A stretch of DNA of 13,277 bases from Bacillota bacterium (GTDB taxonomy: Bacteria; Bacillota; Clostridia; Christensenellales; UBA1242), in assembly GCA_009787915.1 (NCBI GenBank), contig WQSK01000025.1, forward strand, positions 1-13,277. Reading direction: 5' to 3'. The position numbers and the translations under genes were made by a program. The notes under the pieces are model-generated. The model searched no databases. It had not been told where the DNA came from and saw only the letters and a program-made list of their open reading frames with translations. Positions 1-5,688 of this stretch are shown here, in pieces (position 1 is the stretch's first letter; every line of letters begins with the position of its first letter).

Positions 1-6
1 TCCCGT

Positions 7-1278
7 TTATCTTGCCGTGCGATTGTGGCGGGCGTGGCTTTTGTTGCCCGTGCGCCTTGGACCTCCGTGGGTGTTTGGTTGGCGCGCCCCAGGCTTTCGG
101 TTGTTAGGTCGACGGCGATTGCGGTTGGGTTTCTTTTTATCTAAGTCGTCTGGTGAAAAAGACATAGAACTCAAAGACGGGTATTCTTCCGCTTTGGCAC
201 CGACACTTTGGGTGAAGTCACGCAACGCTTTGGCTTGTTGTGCCGTGTTTATAATCGTAAAAGCCGAACCCTCTTTCCCTGCCCGACCCGTGCGCCCGAT
301 TCGATGAGTGTAATACTCGCCGTCATTTGGGAAATCAAAGTTCACGACTATGTCCACGTTCTTAACATCGATACCGCGCGCAGCAACGTCTGTGGCGACC
401 AAGATTCCGCCGTCACGCTTGAACAAGTCCATTGTTCGACTCCGTTCGCGTTGTCGCATATCTCCGTGAAGCGCATATGTCGGGTGACCAAGTTGTTTTA
501 TACTGTGCGCCAATTCGTCGGTCATGCGCTTTGTGTTGCAAAAAACAATAGAAACAAACGGGTGGGTCGCACCGATAATGTTTATAAGGGTTTCGACCTT
601 TTCGGTGCGTTTACAAGCAACAAAATATTGCTTAATCGACGCGTGGCAGGTGTCTTGGGTGGATGATTTAATCATCACGGGGTCGCGCATAAATGTTGCG
701 GTCAGTTTTTTGATTTCGTTCGGCATAGTTGCACTGAACATAACCATTTGGCGGTTTGGCTTTGTGGATTTTAAAATGGTTTCGATATCGGGTTTAAAAC
801 CCATGCTAAGCATCTCGTCCGCTTCGTCAAGGACGACCATTTTAAGGTGGTCAAGTTTCAGGGTTTTTCGCCTAAGGTGGTCCATTAAACGACCTGGGGT
901 TCCGACTACGATTTTTGCCCCGCGTTTAAGCGACGTGATTTGCCTGTCCATATTAGACCCACCAAAAATCGCCTGAATCTTAATCAAGGTTTTTTCAACA
1001 ACAAGTTTTCTCATAGCATCAACGACTTGGGCGACCAACTCGCGCGTTGGGCAGATGATTAGGACTTGGGGCGCGGGCAAATTCTCGTCAACACACGTAA
1101 TCGCTGGGATTCCGTAAGCGTAGGTTTTACCGCTCCCTGTCTGGCTTAAACCAACAACGTCTGCCCCATCCGCTATTAGGGGCATAGTTTGTTCTTGGAT
1201 TTCGGTGGCGTCCGAAAAACCCAAAGCATCCAACGCCCGTACGATAAAGTCGGGCAAGTTCATTTCGTTAAATTTCAT
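7..1278 (-). CDS. DEAD-box ATP-dependent RNA helicase
   Basis: This 423-residue cytoplasmic RNA helicase uses ATP to unwind short RNA duplexes; such proteins act in ribosome assembly and mRNA decay. Visible motifs, numbered from the chosen start, are the Q motif around 21-33, motif I SQTGSGKT (45-52), Ia PTREL (77-81), Ib TPGR (127-130), II DEAD (151-154), III SAT (182-184), IV at VFCNT (245-249), V ATDVAARGID (295-304) and VI HRIGRTGR (325-332). All core motifs are intact. The tail from about residue 380 is very rich in Arg, Asn, Pro and Lys, typical of RNA-binding tails in RhlE/CshA/DeaD-like proteins. The frame is open further upstream to 1380, but that part is the tRNA-Thr gene read through. 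The ATG at 1278 is preceded by AGGAG at a suitable distance and begins MKFNEMNLPDFI, a normal family start. It sits 32 nt behind the tRNA and has no promoter of its own that I can see. The exact subfamily is not resolved. Confidence 0.96.
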   Translation of the reverse strand: MKFNEMNLPDFIVRALDALGFSDATEIQEQTMPLIADGADVVGLSQTGSGKTYAYGIPAITCVDENLPAPQVLIICPTRELVAQVVDAMRKLVVEKTLIKIQAIFGGSNMDRQITSLKRGAKIVVGTPGRLMDHLRRKTLKLDHLKMVVLDEADEMLSMGFKPDIETILKSTKPNRQMVMFSATMPNEIKKLTATFMRDPVMIKSSTQDTCHASIKQYFVACKRTEKVETLINIIGATHPFVSIVFCNTKRMTDELAHSIKQLGHPTYALHGDMRQRERSRTMDLFKRDGGILVATDVAARGIDVKNVDIVVNFDFPNDGEYYTHRIGRTGRAGKEGSAFTIINTAQQAKALRDFTQSVGAKAEEYPSLSSMSFSPDDLDKKKPNRNRRRPNNRKPGARQPNTHGGPRRTGNKSHARHNRTAR

Positions 1279-1283
1279 CTGTT

Positions 1284-1288
1284 CTCCT
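1284..1288 (-). promoter_or_regulatory. Shine-Dalgarno site that fixes the helicase start
   Basis: On the minus strand AAAGGAGAACAG precedes the ATG at 1278, giving AGGAG with a 5-nt spacer. This decides against the upstream in-frame ATG at 1380, which lies inside the tRNA gene. Confidence 0.85.
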
Positions 1289-1310
1289 TTTTGATTCTGG
1301 CGTTTGCTCG

Positions 1311-1386
1311 TGGAGCTGCTGAGCGGACTTGAACCGCCGACCTCGTCCTTACCAAGGACGTGCTCTACCGACTGAGCCACAGCAGC
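1311..1386 (-). tRNA. tRNA-Thr (anticodon GGT)
   Basis: A 76-nt cloverleaf can be folded by hand on the minus strand. The acceptor stem is GCTGCTG pairing with CAGCAGC. The D arm is GCTC/GAGC around AGTCGGTA. The anticodon stem is CGTCC/GGACG with loop TTGGTAA, so the anticodon is GGT and reads ACC/ACU. The variable loop is AGGTC. The T stem is GGCGG/CCGCT with loop TTCAAGT. The discriminator base is T and CCA is encoded. G1-C72 and C2-G71, which are known threonine identity elements, are present. It has its own strong promoter and is followed after 32 nt by the helicase start codon, so the two are probably one transcript. Confidence 0.97.
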
Positions 1387-1397
1387 ATTATTTTTGT

Positions 1398-1426
1398 ATC
1401 ATAACAATAATTAGGTGTGTTGTCAA
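1398..1426 (-). promoter_or_regulatory. Near-consensus sigma-70-type promoter for tRNA-Thr and helicase
   Basis: On the minus strand TTGACA (1426-1421) is followed by exactly 17 bp and TATGAT (1403-1398). The predicted start lies about 7 nt on, a few bases ahead of the tRNA 5' end at 1386. This is the best promoter match in the window. It lies immediately past the stop codon of the upstream membrane-protein gene. Confidence 0.88.
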
Positions 1427-1427
1427 A

Positions 1428-2339
1428 TTATTGTTTTGGTGGGGTTTGCTTGAATATGCAACCACACTCTTCACACATAACCGAATTTGCTTCGGTTTTA
1501 CGTGTGGAGAGAACCTTTATCATAGCAATAATGTGTTTCAAGAAAAACCTAAACCTTTTGAAGAACTTCCAGAAGGCTATTGAAAACGAGATTATAATAT
1601 AAGAAAATCGGTTTATATATGGAAGTGCAATAGCAACCCAACCATCGGCTTGTTCCAAGTTGTTTAGGTTTATAATTTCGTTCCAACCTATTTGTGTTAG
1701 AAATATATAAACGACAATAGCGATTATAACTGTGTTTACGAATATGGTCAGTGAAAACCGTTTGCCATAACTCATGACTTCTATTTTTTGTTTTGTTTTT
1801 TTAATAGTTACTGTGTCATTAACATTGTGTATTATGTGACAAAAAGCCAAACCTACGTCAATTAATATAATCGACAGAATTAACATTCTAATATCCACAC
1901 CTTCTATCGGAAAGACCAAGAAAATCATGCCTACCCCATGCAAAAGTGCAAGAATAACGGTGAAACTATATACAAGATACGACAAGTAACTTTTCACATA
2001 TGTTTCCACTTTTTCACGTAGGTTGCAACATTTTTTTAAATATCTTTTTGTTTTAAATGGAACTACGAAAACACCATTAAACAACATCCAAACTACGATA
2101 AGCAAAATTATCAATGCATGAATCAAAATCAAGAGTTCAAACAGATTTGTTCCAATAAACTCAATGCTCTCCCATGCCCGCGAATAACCCAAGAAAACAA
2201 ATGCTATGCTAACTAACATCATCCCTATGAAAAACAGAATATTTTTCTTGATATTTGCACGTTTTGCTTTTCGCCTCTCGGTTTCAGTGCAACCGCAATT
2301 CGGATTGTATGGATATACGCCCATACAGCATACTAACAA
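1428..2339 (-). CDS. Uncharacterised multi-pass membrane protein with Cys-rich termini
   Basis: I do not recognise this 303-residue protein. It has about six hydrophobic segments, near residues 33-51, 67-93, 119-143, 151-171, 195-216 and 240-260, separated by short basic loops. The N-terminus carries C4, C5 and NCGC (C15, C17), followed by a basic stretch at 21-32. The C-terminus carries CEECGC (C289, C292, C294). With an even number of membrane segments both ends would lie on the same side, probably cytoplasmic, so they could jointly bind a metal such as zinc; that is inference. The start is uncertain: TTG at 2339 gives the longest frame, while ATG at 2324 would give 298 residues. Neither has a well-spaced SD, since AAGG abuts the TTG. 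It follows the 70-residue gene by 27 nt on the same strand and may share its transcript. It is visibly A+T-richer than the helicase and pyr genes, which may indicate a separate origin. Confidence 0.72.
   Translation of the reverse strand: MLVCCMGVYPYNPNCGCTETERRKAKRANIKKNILFFIGMMLVSIAFVFLGYSRAWESIEFIGTNLFELLILIHALIILLIVVWMLFNGVFVVPFKTKRYLKKCCNLREKVETYVKSYLSYLVYSFTVILALLHGVGMIFLVFPIEGVDIRMLILSIILIDVGLAFCHIIHNVNDTVTIKKTKQKIEVMSYGKRFSLTIFVNTVIIAIVVYIFLTQIGWNEIINLNNLEQADGWVAIALPYINRFSYIIISFSIAFWKFFKRFRFFLKHIIAMIKVLSTRKTEANSVMCEECGCIFKQTPPKQ
1472..1506. repeat. Imperfect inverted repeat inside the 3' end of the membrane-protein gene
   Basis: CACACATAACCGAA (1472-1485) and TTCGGTTTTACGTGTG (1491-1506) are complementary, with a 5-nt loop, one mismatch and a one- to two-base bulge. 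In mRNA it would fold into a hairpin of about 13 bp in the last codons, just before the CEECGC motif. No T-run follows on either strand, so it is not a standard terminator. Confidence 0.55.
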
Positions 2340-2341
2340 CC

Positions 2342-2358
2342 TTGCAAATGTTTTGCAA
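2342..2358. repeat. Perfect 7-bp inverted repeat ahead of the membrane-protein gene
   Basis: TTGCAAA and TTTGCAA flank the 3-nt spacer TGT. It fills most of the 27-nt gap between the 70-residue gene and the membrane-protein gene. On the minus-strand RNA the hairpin ends two bases before the TTG start at 2339. It could be a protein-binding dyad or could affect translation initiation. The stem is A+T-rich and therefore weak as RNA. Confidence 0.45.
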
Positions 2359-2366
2359 TACTGATA

Positions 2367-2579
2367 TTACACGGGTTCTTGAATTTCCCAACAACCTGGT
2401 CGCATAACATCGCGGACAAGGTCGCTTCGTTGCCAAGTTTCTACCGATTCGGTCAAGTCGATTTTTGATGCGTTCTTTTCAATGACCGCTTTTTTAAGTT
2501 CAGCACTGGTCATCTCTCGCGGGCATTTAAAGTGACATGGTTCTTGCAACGGACAATGCTTAAGACGGAAATTATACAT
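2367..2579 (-). CDS. Small Cys-containing hypothetical protein
   Basis: This 70-residue product is not recognised. The N-terminal third holds H8, C9, C15, H16 and C19 (HCPLQEPCHFKCP), a spacing compatible with a small metal site. The middle (about 24-40) is a Lys/Glu/Ala-rich probable helix. The C-terminal part contains two Trp and C63. There is no signal peptide or membrane segment. Codons are ordinary and like those of the neighbours, supporting a real gene. The ATG at 2579 is the start, but no good SD precedes it; AAGG lies about 18 nt away. A perfect dyad covers the start codon. It is divergent from pyrB, whose promoter lies about 50 bp away, and leads into the membrane-protein gene after 27 nt. 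A role in the same pathway as pyr genes is only guessed from position. Confidence 0.62.
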   Translation of the reverse strand: MYNFRLKHCPLQEPCHFKCPREMTSAELKKAVIEKNASKIDLTESVETWQRSDLVRDVMRPGCWEIQEPV

Positions 2580-2590
2580 ACACTATGTAT
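2574..2590. repeat. Perfect operator-like dyad over the small-gene start codon
   Basis: ATACATA and TATGTAT (7+7, spacer CAC) form a perfect inverted repeat in the pyrB/small-gene intergenic region. It covers the ATG of the 70-residue gene at 2579. It could be a repressor operator or an RNA hairpin hiding the start codon. Confidence 0.5.
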
Positions 2591-2593
2591 ATG

Positions 2594-2608
2594 TGGACCT
2601 TATAATTT
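2594..2608. promoter_or_regulatory. Shared pyr-region motif TGGWCCTTATAATTT, copy 1
   Basis: TGGACCTTATAATTT here matches 13103-13117 upstream of pyrK at 14 of 15 positions. It contains TATAAT (2601-2606) on the plus strand, but I see no matching -35 at 17 bp. It may be a binding site for a regulator common to the two pyr operons, or a promoter part. Confidence 0.4.
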
Positions 2609-2628
2609 TTAGAACATCTTTTTAGGTG

Positions 2629-2657
2629 TTGACAAGGTGTTTCCTCCGTGATACTGT
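2629..2657 (+). promoter_or_regulatory. Promoter of the pyrB-pyrC-prs-carB operon
   Basis: TTGACA (2629-2634) is a perfect -35 box, followed by 17 bp and TACTGT (2652-2657) as a weaker -10. The predicted transcription start falls at about 2664-2668, essentially at the pyrB ATG (2668). The mRNA would therefore be leaderless or nearly so, which fits the lack of an SD before pyrB. Confidence 0.65.
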
Positions 2658-2663
2658 GGATTT
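2648..2663 (+). promoter_or_regulatory. Shared pyr motif ATACTGTGGA, pyrB copy
   Basis: GTGATACTGTGGATTT overlaps the pyrB -10 box and the predicted start site. The same word with one substitution and one extra A occurs in the same gene-relative orientation upstream of pyrK (13058-13074). Its position over the -10 would suit a repressor site. Confidence 0.5.
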
Positions 2664-2667
2664 CAAG

Positions 2668-3543
2668 ATGAAACATTTTTTGTCTACAGAGGAAATAAGT
2701 AAAGAGGAGTTGGAAAAACTGTTGGTCCTTGCATTTGAAATTTCCAAAAATCCGAAAAAGTTTAAAAAAGCGTTGGACGATAAAATCGTTGCGACGTTTT
2801 TTTTTGAACCAAGCACGCGAACAAGGTTAAGTTTCGAGTCAGCGATTCTAAGGGTCGGCGCCAAGGTAATTTCAACCGAGAACGCAAACACAAGTTCAAG
2901 TGCAGCAAAGAGCGAATCAATCGAAGATACGGCGCGGATGCTCTCGGGATATGCCGATGCTTTTGTTATGCGAAATGGTGATGACGATTCCGCCCACCGT
3001 GCGGCAAGGGTGTCCACGATACCCGTAATTAATGGTGGGAGTGGCTCGGCACAGCACCCGTCACAGTCATTGCTCGATGCGTTTACAATTTTTAAACACA
3101 AGGGTAGGTTGGATAACCTAAAAATTTGTGTCTTGGGTGATTTGAAAAAAGGCCGAACTGCGAACTCGTTGGTTCGGTTGCTCTCGAAATTTGAGGGCTT
3201 GCAAGTTTTTAGTTTTGCACCTAAGGGCTGTGAATTTAATTGTGAAATTCCGCACACTGTTGTCAAGAGTTTCGACGAGATTCCACATGACGTAGATGTT
3301 TTGTATCAAACAAGATTTCAGCGCGAACGTCATGACGGAAAGAATGCGGTACTCCCGATAATAGACAAAAAGGTTATGGAACGTTTTTCCAAGGACACGT
3401 TGCTTTTGCATCCGCTCCCCCGCAATGACGAGATAAGCACCGACGTAGACGATGACCCAAGGGCACTTTATTTCGAGCAGGCGCACAATGGTGTGTTTGC
3501 GCGCATGGCAATTTTAATTACATTATTAGGAGGCAAAAAATGA
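2668..3543 (+). CDS. pyrB: Aspartate carbamoyltransferase, catalytic chain
   Basis: PyrB joins carbamoyl phosphate and L-aspartate to give N-carbamoyl-L-aspartate, the committed step of pyrimidine synthesis, in the cytoplasm. The 291 residues are slightly fewer than the usual 300-310. The carbamoyl phosphate motif STRTR is at 49-53. The 80s-loop lysine is in SSAAKSES (K81). HPSQ (130-133) matches the family's HPTQ. The aspartate-binding segment QTRFQRER is at 214-221 and HPLPR at 248-252. All key residues seem present. The start at 2668 (MKHFLSTEEISKEEL) matches family starts; a longer frame to GTG 2626 would run through the promoter. No SD precedes the ATG, in contrast to the downstream genes, which fits a leaderless mRNA. 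The stop TGA overlaps the pyrC start as ATGA. No regulatory chain gene pyrI is visible. Confidence 0.96.
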   Translation: MKHFLSTEEISKEELEKLLVLAFEISKNPKKFKKALDDKIVATFFFEPSTRTRLSFESAILRVGAKVISTENANTSSSAAKSESIEDTARMLSGYADAFVMRNGDDDSAHRAARVSTIPVINGGSGSAQHPSQSLLDAFTIFKHKGRLDNLKICVLGDLKKGRTANSLVRLLSKFEGLQVFSFAPKGCEFNCEIPHTVVKSFDEIPHDVDVLYQTRFQRERHDGKNAVLPIIDKKVMERFSKDTLLLHPLPRNDEISTDVDDDPRALYFEQAHNGVFARMAILITLLGGKK

Positions 3544-4583
3544 AAACAAAAAACGGAATGTGGGTTGTTCCTGGGCTTGTAGACATACATGTTCACTTTC
3601 GCGACCCAGGGTTGACTCATAAAGAAGATATTGAGTCTGGGTTAAAGTCCGCCGTGCGCGGAGGGTTTACTACGGTTTGTACTATGCCGAATACTTTGCC
3701 TACGATTGACACACCTGAACTTATAAAATACCAAATTGAAAAAGCAAAAAATTTAGGCATAGCAAAATTGTTGCCTGTGAGTGCAATGACGTTTGGTTTG
3801 AACGGCGAAAAGATTGTAGACATGGAAGCGAACCTAAAGGCGGGGGCAATTGCTTTTTCAGATGACGGCAAATCCGTGATGGCTCCAAAGGTTTTGGAAG
3901 AAATCTTTAAACGCGCCGCAAAGTTGAAATGCTTGTTAATGGTTCATTGCGAGGATTTGGGTCTAGGCACAGGTAACGACAGTGAATGGACGGTTGTGAA
4001 GCGCGATGTTGAATTGGCAATCAAGCACAAGACCCGTCTGCACATTTGCCACGTCAGCACAAAAGAAAGTGTCGCCATCATCCGTGAAGCCAAGAAAAAA
4101 CACCCGAACCTTATAACTTGTGAGGTTTCACCGCACCATATTGCTTTGACAAACAAAGATGTTAAAAGCACCAATTTCAAAATGGCTCCCCCGCTTCGGT
4201 CAAGCGAAGATAGGCTTGCAGTGATTGAGGCACTTAAAGACGGAACAATTGATGCGATTGCAACCGACCATGCCCCACATTCGCCAGAGGAAAAATCTGT
4301 GGAATTTGACAAGGCCCCAAACGGTGTCATCGGATTGGAAACCGCGGTTGGGGTTGTCTTGGAGGTTTTGTTTCATCAAAATAAATTTACTCTTGAAAAG
4401 ATTGTTGAACTTATGTGTTATAACCCAGCCAAAATAATCGGGGTAAAACCCGTTGGCGAAATCACAATTGACCCAAACGCAAAGTGGGTTGTTCCAAAGA
4501 CTTTTGAATCAAAGTCCGTGAACAGTCCTTTTGTTGGAATGGAACTTAGAGGAAAGGTTGTCGAGGTAAATTTTGAAAAATAA
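3540..4583 (+). CDS. pyrC: Dihydroorotase, class I, compact form
   Basis: PyrC cyclises N-carbamoyl-L-aspartate to dihydroorotate. It is an amidohydrolase with a two-metal centre. Visible metal and substrate residues are H17 and H19 in DIHVHFRDPG, N51 in TMPNT, D108/D109 in FSDDGKS, H136 in VHCED, H171 in HICHVST and D243 in ATDHAPH. At 347 residues it is much shorter than the usual 420-430. It begins almost directly at PGLVDIHVH, so the N-terminal strands of the small beta-sandwich domain are missing. The loop between HCED and the HICHVST motif is also short. The active site looks complete. The start is set by AGGAGG (3528-3533) six bases before the ATG, which leaves no room for an N-terminal extension without running into pyrB. 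It overlaps pyrB by 4 nt and prs by 11 nt, so translational coupling is likely. Confidence 0.94.
   Translation: MKTKNGMWVVPGLVDIHVHFRDPGLTHKEDIESGLKSAVRGGFTTVCTMPNTLPTIDTPELIKYQIEKAKNLGIAKLLPVSAMTFGLNGEKIVDMEANLKAGAIAFSDDGKSVMAPKVLEEIFKRAAKLKCLLMVHCEDLGLGTGNDSEWTVVKRDVELAIKHKTRLHICHVSTKESVAIIREAKKKHPNLITCEVSPHHIALTNKDVKSTNFKMAPPLRSSEDRLAVIEALKDGTIDAIATDHAPHSPEEKSVEFDKAPNGVIGLETAVGVVLEVLFHQNKFTLEKIVELMCYNPAKIIGVKPVGEITIDPNAKWVVPKTFESKSVNSPFVGMELRGKVVEVNFEK
4563..4566 (+). promoter_or_regulatory. Shine-Dalgarno site supporting the TTG start of prs
   Basis: GAGG inside the end of pyrC stands 6 nt before TTG at 4573. The nearby ATG triplets (4583, 4589) are out of frame with prs, so the TTG is the most credible start. 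Confidence 0.7.
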
Positions 4584-5685
4584 TGGAAATGAAAAACTGG
4601 CATTAGTTTGTTTGGGGAGTTTTACCAACCGAGGCAAATTAGTAGAAAAATACATCAACGAAAAAATTGGTTCCAAGAACGAAAAATTTGTTATTGACAT
4701 CAACGAGGTTCGGTTTTCAAACGGTGAGGCAAAAACTCAACTCCTTGAACCGATTCGCGGTAAAGATGTTTTTATCATCGCAGATGTAAGCAACCATAGT
4801 TGTACTTATAAAATGTTTGGAAACGAAAACCGTATGAGCCCTGATGACCACTTTCAAGATATCAAACGCGCAATATCCGCAATGAACGGGCGGGCAAAAC
4901 GAATTACCGTTGTTATGCCGCTTTTGTACGCTTCGCGCCAACACCGCAAGCGCAGTCGTGAGAGTTTGGACTGTGCCATTGCCCTGCAAGAACTTGTTAG
5001 ATTAGGCGTAAACAATATTGTTTCTTTCGACATACACGCGCCTGATGTGCAAAACGCTATTCCAATCAATGTGTTTGATAATATCATTCCGTCGTTTGCA
5101 ATCTTGGAACATTTCATAACCCAAGAAGCCGCAAACATTAACAAAGAAAAAATGCTTATAATATCCCCAGATATTGGGGCGACAGAGCGTGCCATTAAAT
5201 ATGCGAGTATGCTTGGCATTGATATGGGTCTTACATATAAACGGCGCGATTATACCGTTATAAAAAACGGGAAGAACCCTGTTGTTGAATTTGCGTACCT
5301 TGGTCGTGATGTTAAGAGCAAATCTTGTGTAATAGTAGACGATATGATTGCAAGCGGCGGAACGATAATAGACGTCGCGCGTGAACTCAAATCAAAAGGT
5401 GCAAAAGATGTTAGTGTTATCACTACTTTTGCATTGTTCAACGACGGATTGGAAAGTTTTGACAAACTTTATAAAGACGGGGTTTTGAAAAGTGTTTATT
5501 CGACAAACCTCAATTATTTATCAAAAGATACAATTGAAAGACCTTGGTTCAAAGAGGTTGATTTGACACCGTTTATTGCAAGGGTGATTATTACACTGAA
5601 CCGAGGGGAAAGTATGACTAAGGTTATTGATTCAAAAGAACGGATTGCAACGCTGCTTAAAAAATGGCAAAAGGAGAGGAGGTAA
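4573..5685 (+). CDS. prs: Ribose-phosphate pyrophosphokinase (PRPP synthetase), long divergent form
   Basis: The enzyme makes 5-phosphoribosyl diphosphate from ribose 5-phosphate and ATP. PRPP is the co-substrate of orotate phosphoribosyltransferase, encoded by pyrFE opposite. Seen in the 370 residues: the ATP-binding stretch SRQHRKRSRE (121-130; the classical form is ARQDRK), DIHAPDVQ (153-160; classical DLHA), PDIGATERA (199-207), the flexible-loop basic residues KRR (223-225) and the PRPP-binding loop VDDMIASGGTI (255-265). Classical enzymes are about 315 residues. The extra length here lies partly at the C-terminus, from about 305, which contains a segment not found in the short form and a basic helix at the very end. 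Translation begins at TTG 4573 within the end of pyrC. It ends 3 nt before carB, whose SD lies in the last prs codons. Placement inside a pyr operon suggests PRPP supply is co-regulated with UMP synthesis. Confidence 0.9.
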   Translation: MKNNGNEKLALVCLGSFTNRGKLVEKYINEKIGSKNEKFVIDINEVRFSNGEAKTQLLEPIRGKDVFIIADVSNHSCTYKMFGNENRMSPDDHFQDIKRAISAMNGRAKRITVVMPLLYASRQHRKRSRESLDCAIALQELVRLGVNNIVSFDIHAPDVQNAIPINVFDNIIPSFAILEHFITQEAANINKEKMLIISPDIGATERAIKYASMLGIDMGLTYKRRDYTVIKNGKNPVVEFAYLGRDVKSKSCVIVDDMIASGGTIIDVARELKSKGAKDVSVITTFALFNDGLESFDKLYKDGVLKSVYSTNLNYLSKDTIERPWFKEVDLTPFIARVIITLNRGESMTKVIDSKERIATLLKKWQKERR

Positions 5686-5688
5686 ATT

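Noticed and set aside
1279..1380. In-frame N-terminal extension of the helicase to an ATG at 1380
   Set aside because: The extra 34 residues are the tRNA-Thr gene translated; the SD and family start point to 1278.
2601..2606. TATAAT as the pyrB -10 box
   Set aside because: No -35 at suitable distance, while TTGACA-17-TACTGT lies closer to the gene.
2630..2635. TTGTCA on the minus strand as -35 for the small divergent gene
   Set aside because: No acceptable -10 at 16-18 bp; the match is mainly a by-product of the near-palindromic pyrB -35.
2626..2667. Longer pyrB starting at GTG 2626
   Set aside because: It would translate the TTGACA/TACTGT promoter, has no SD, and the extra residues do not resemble PyrB.
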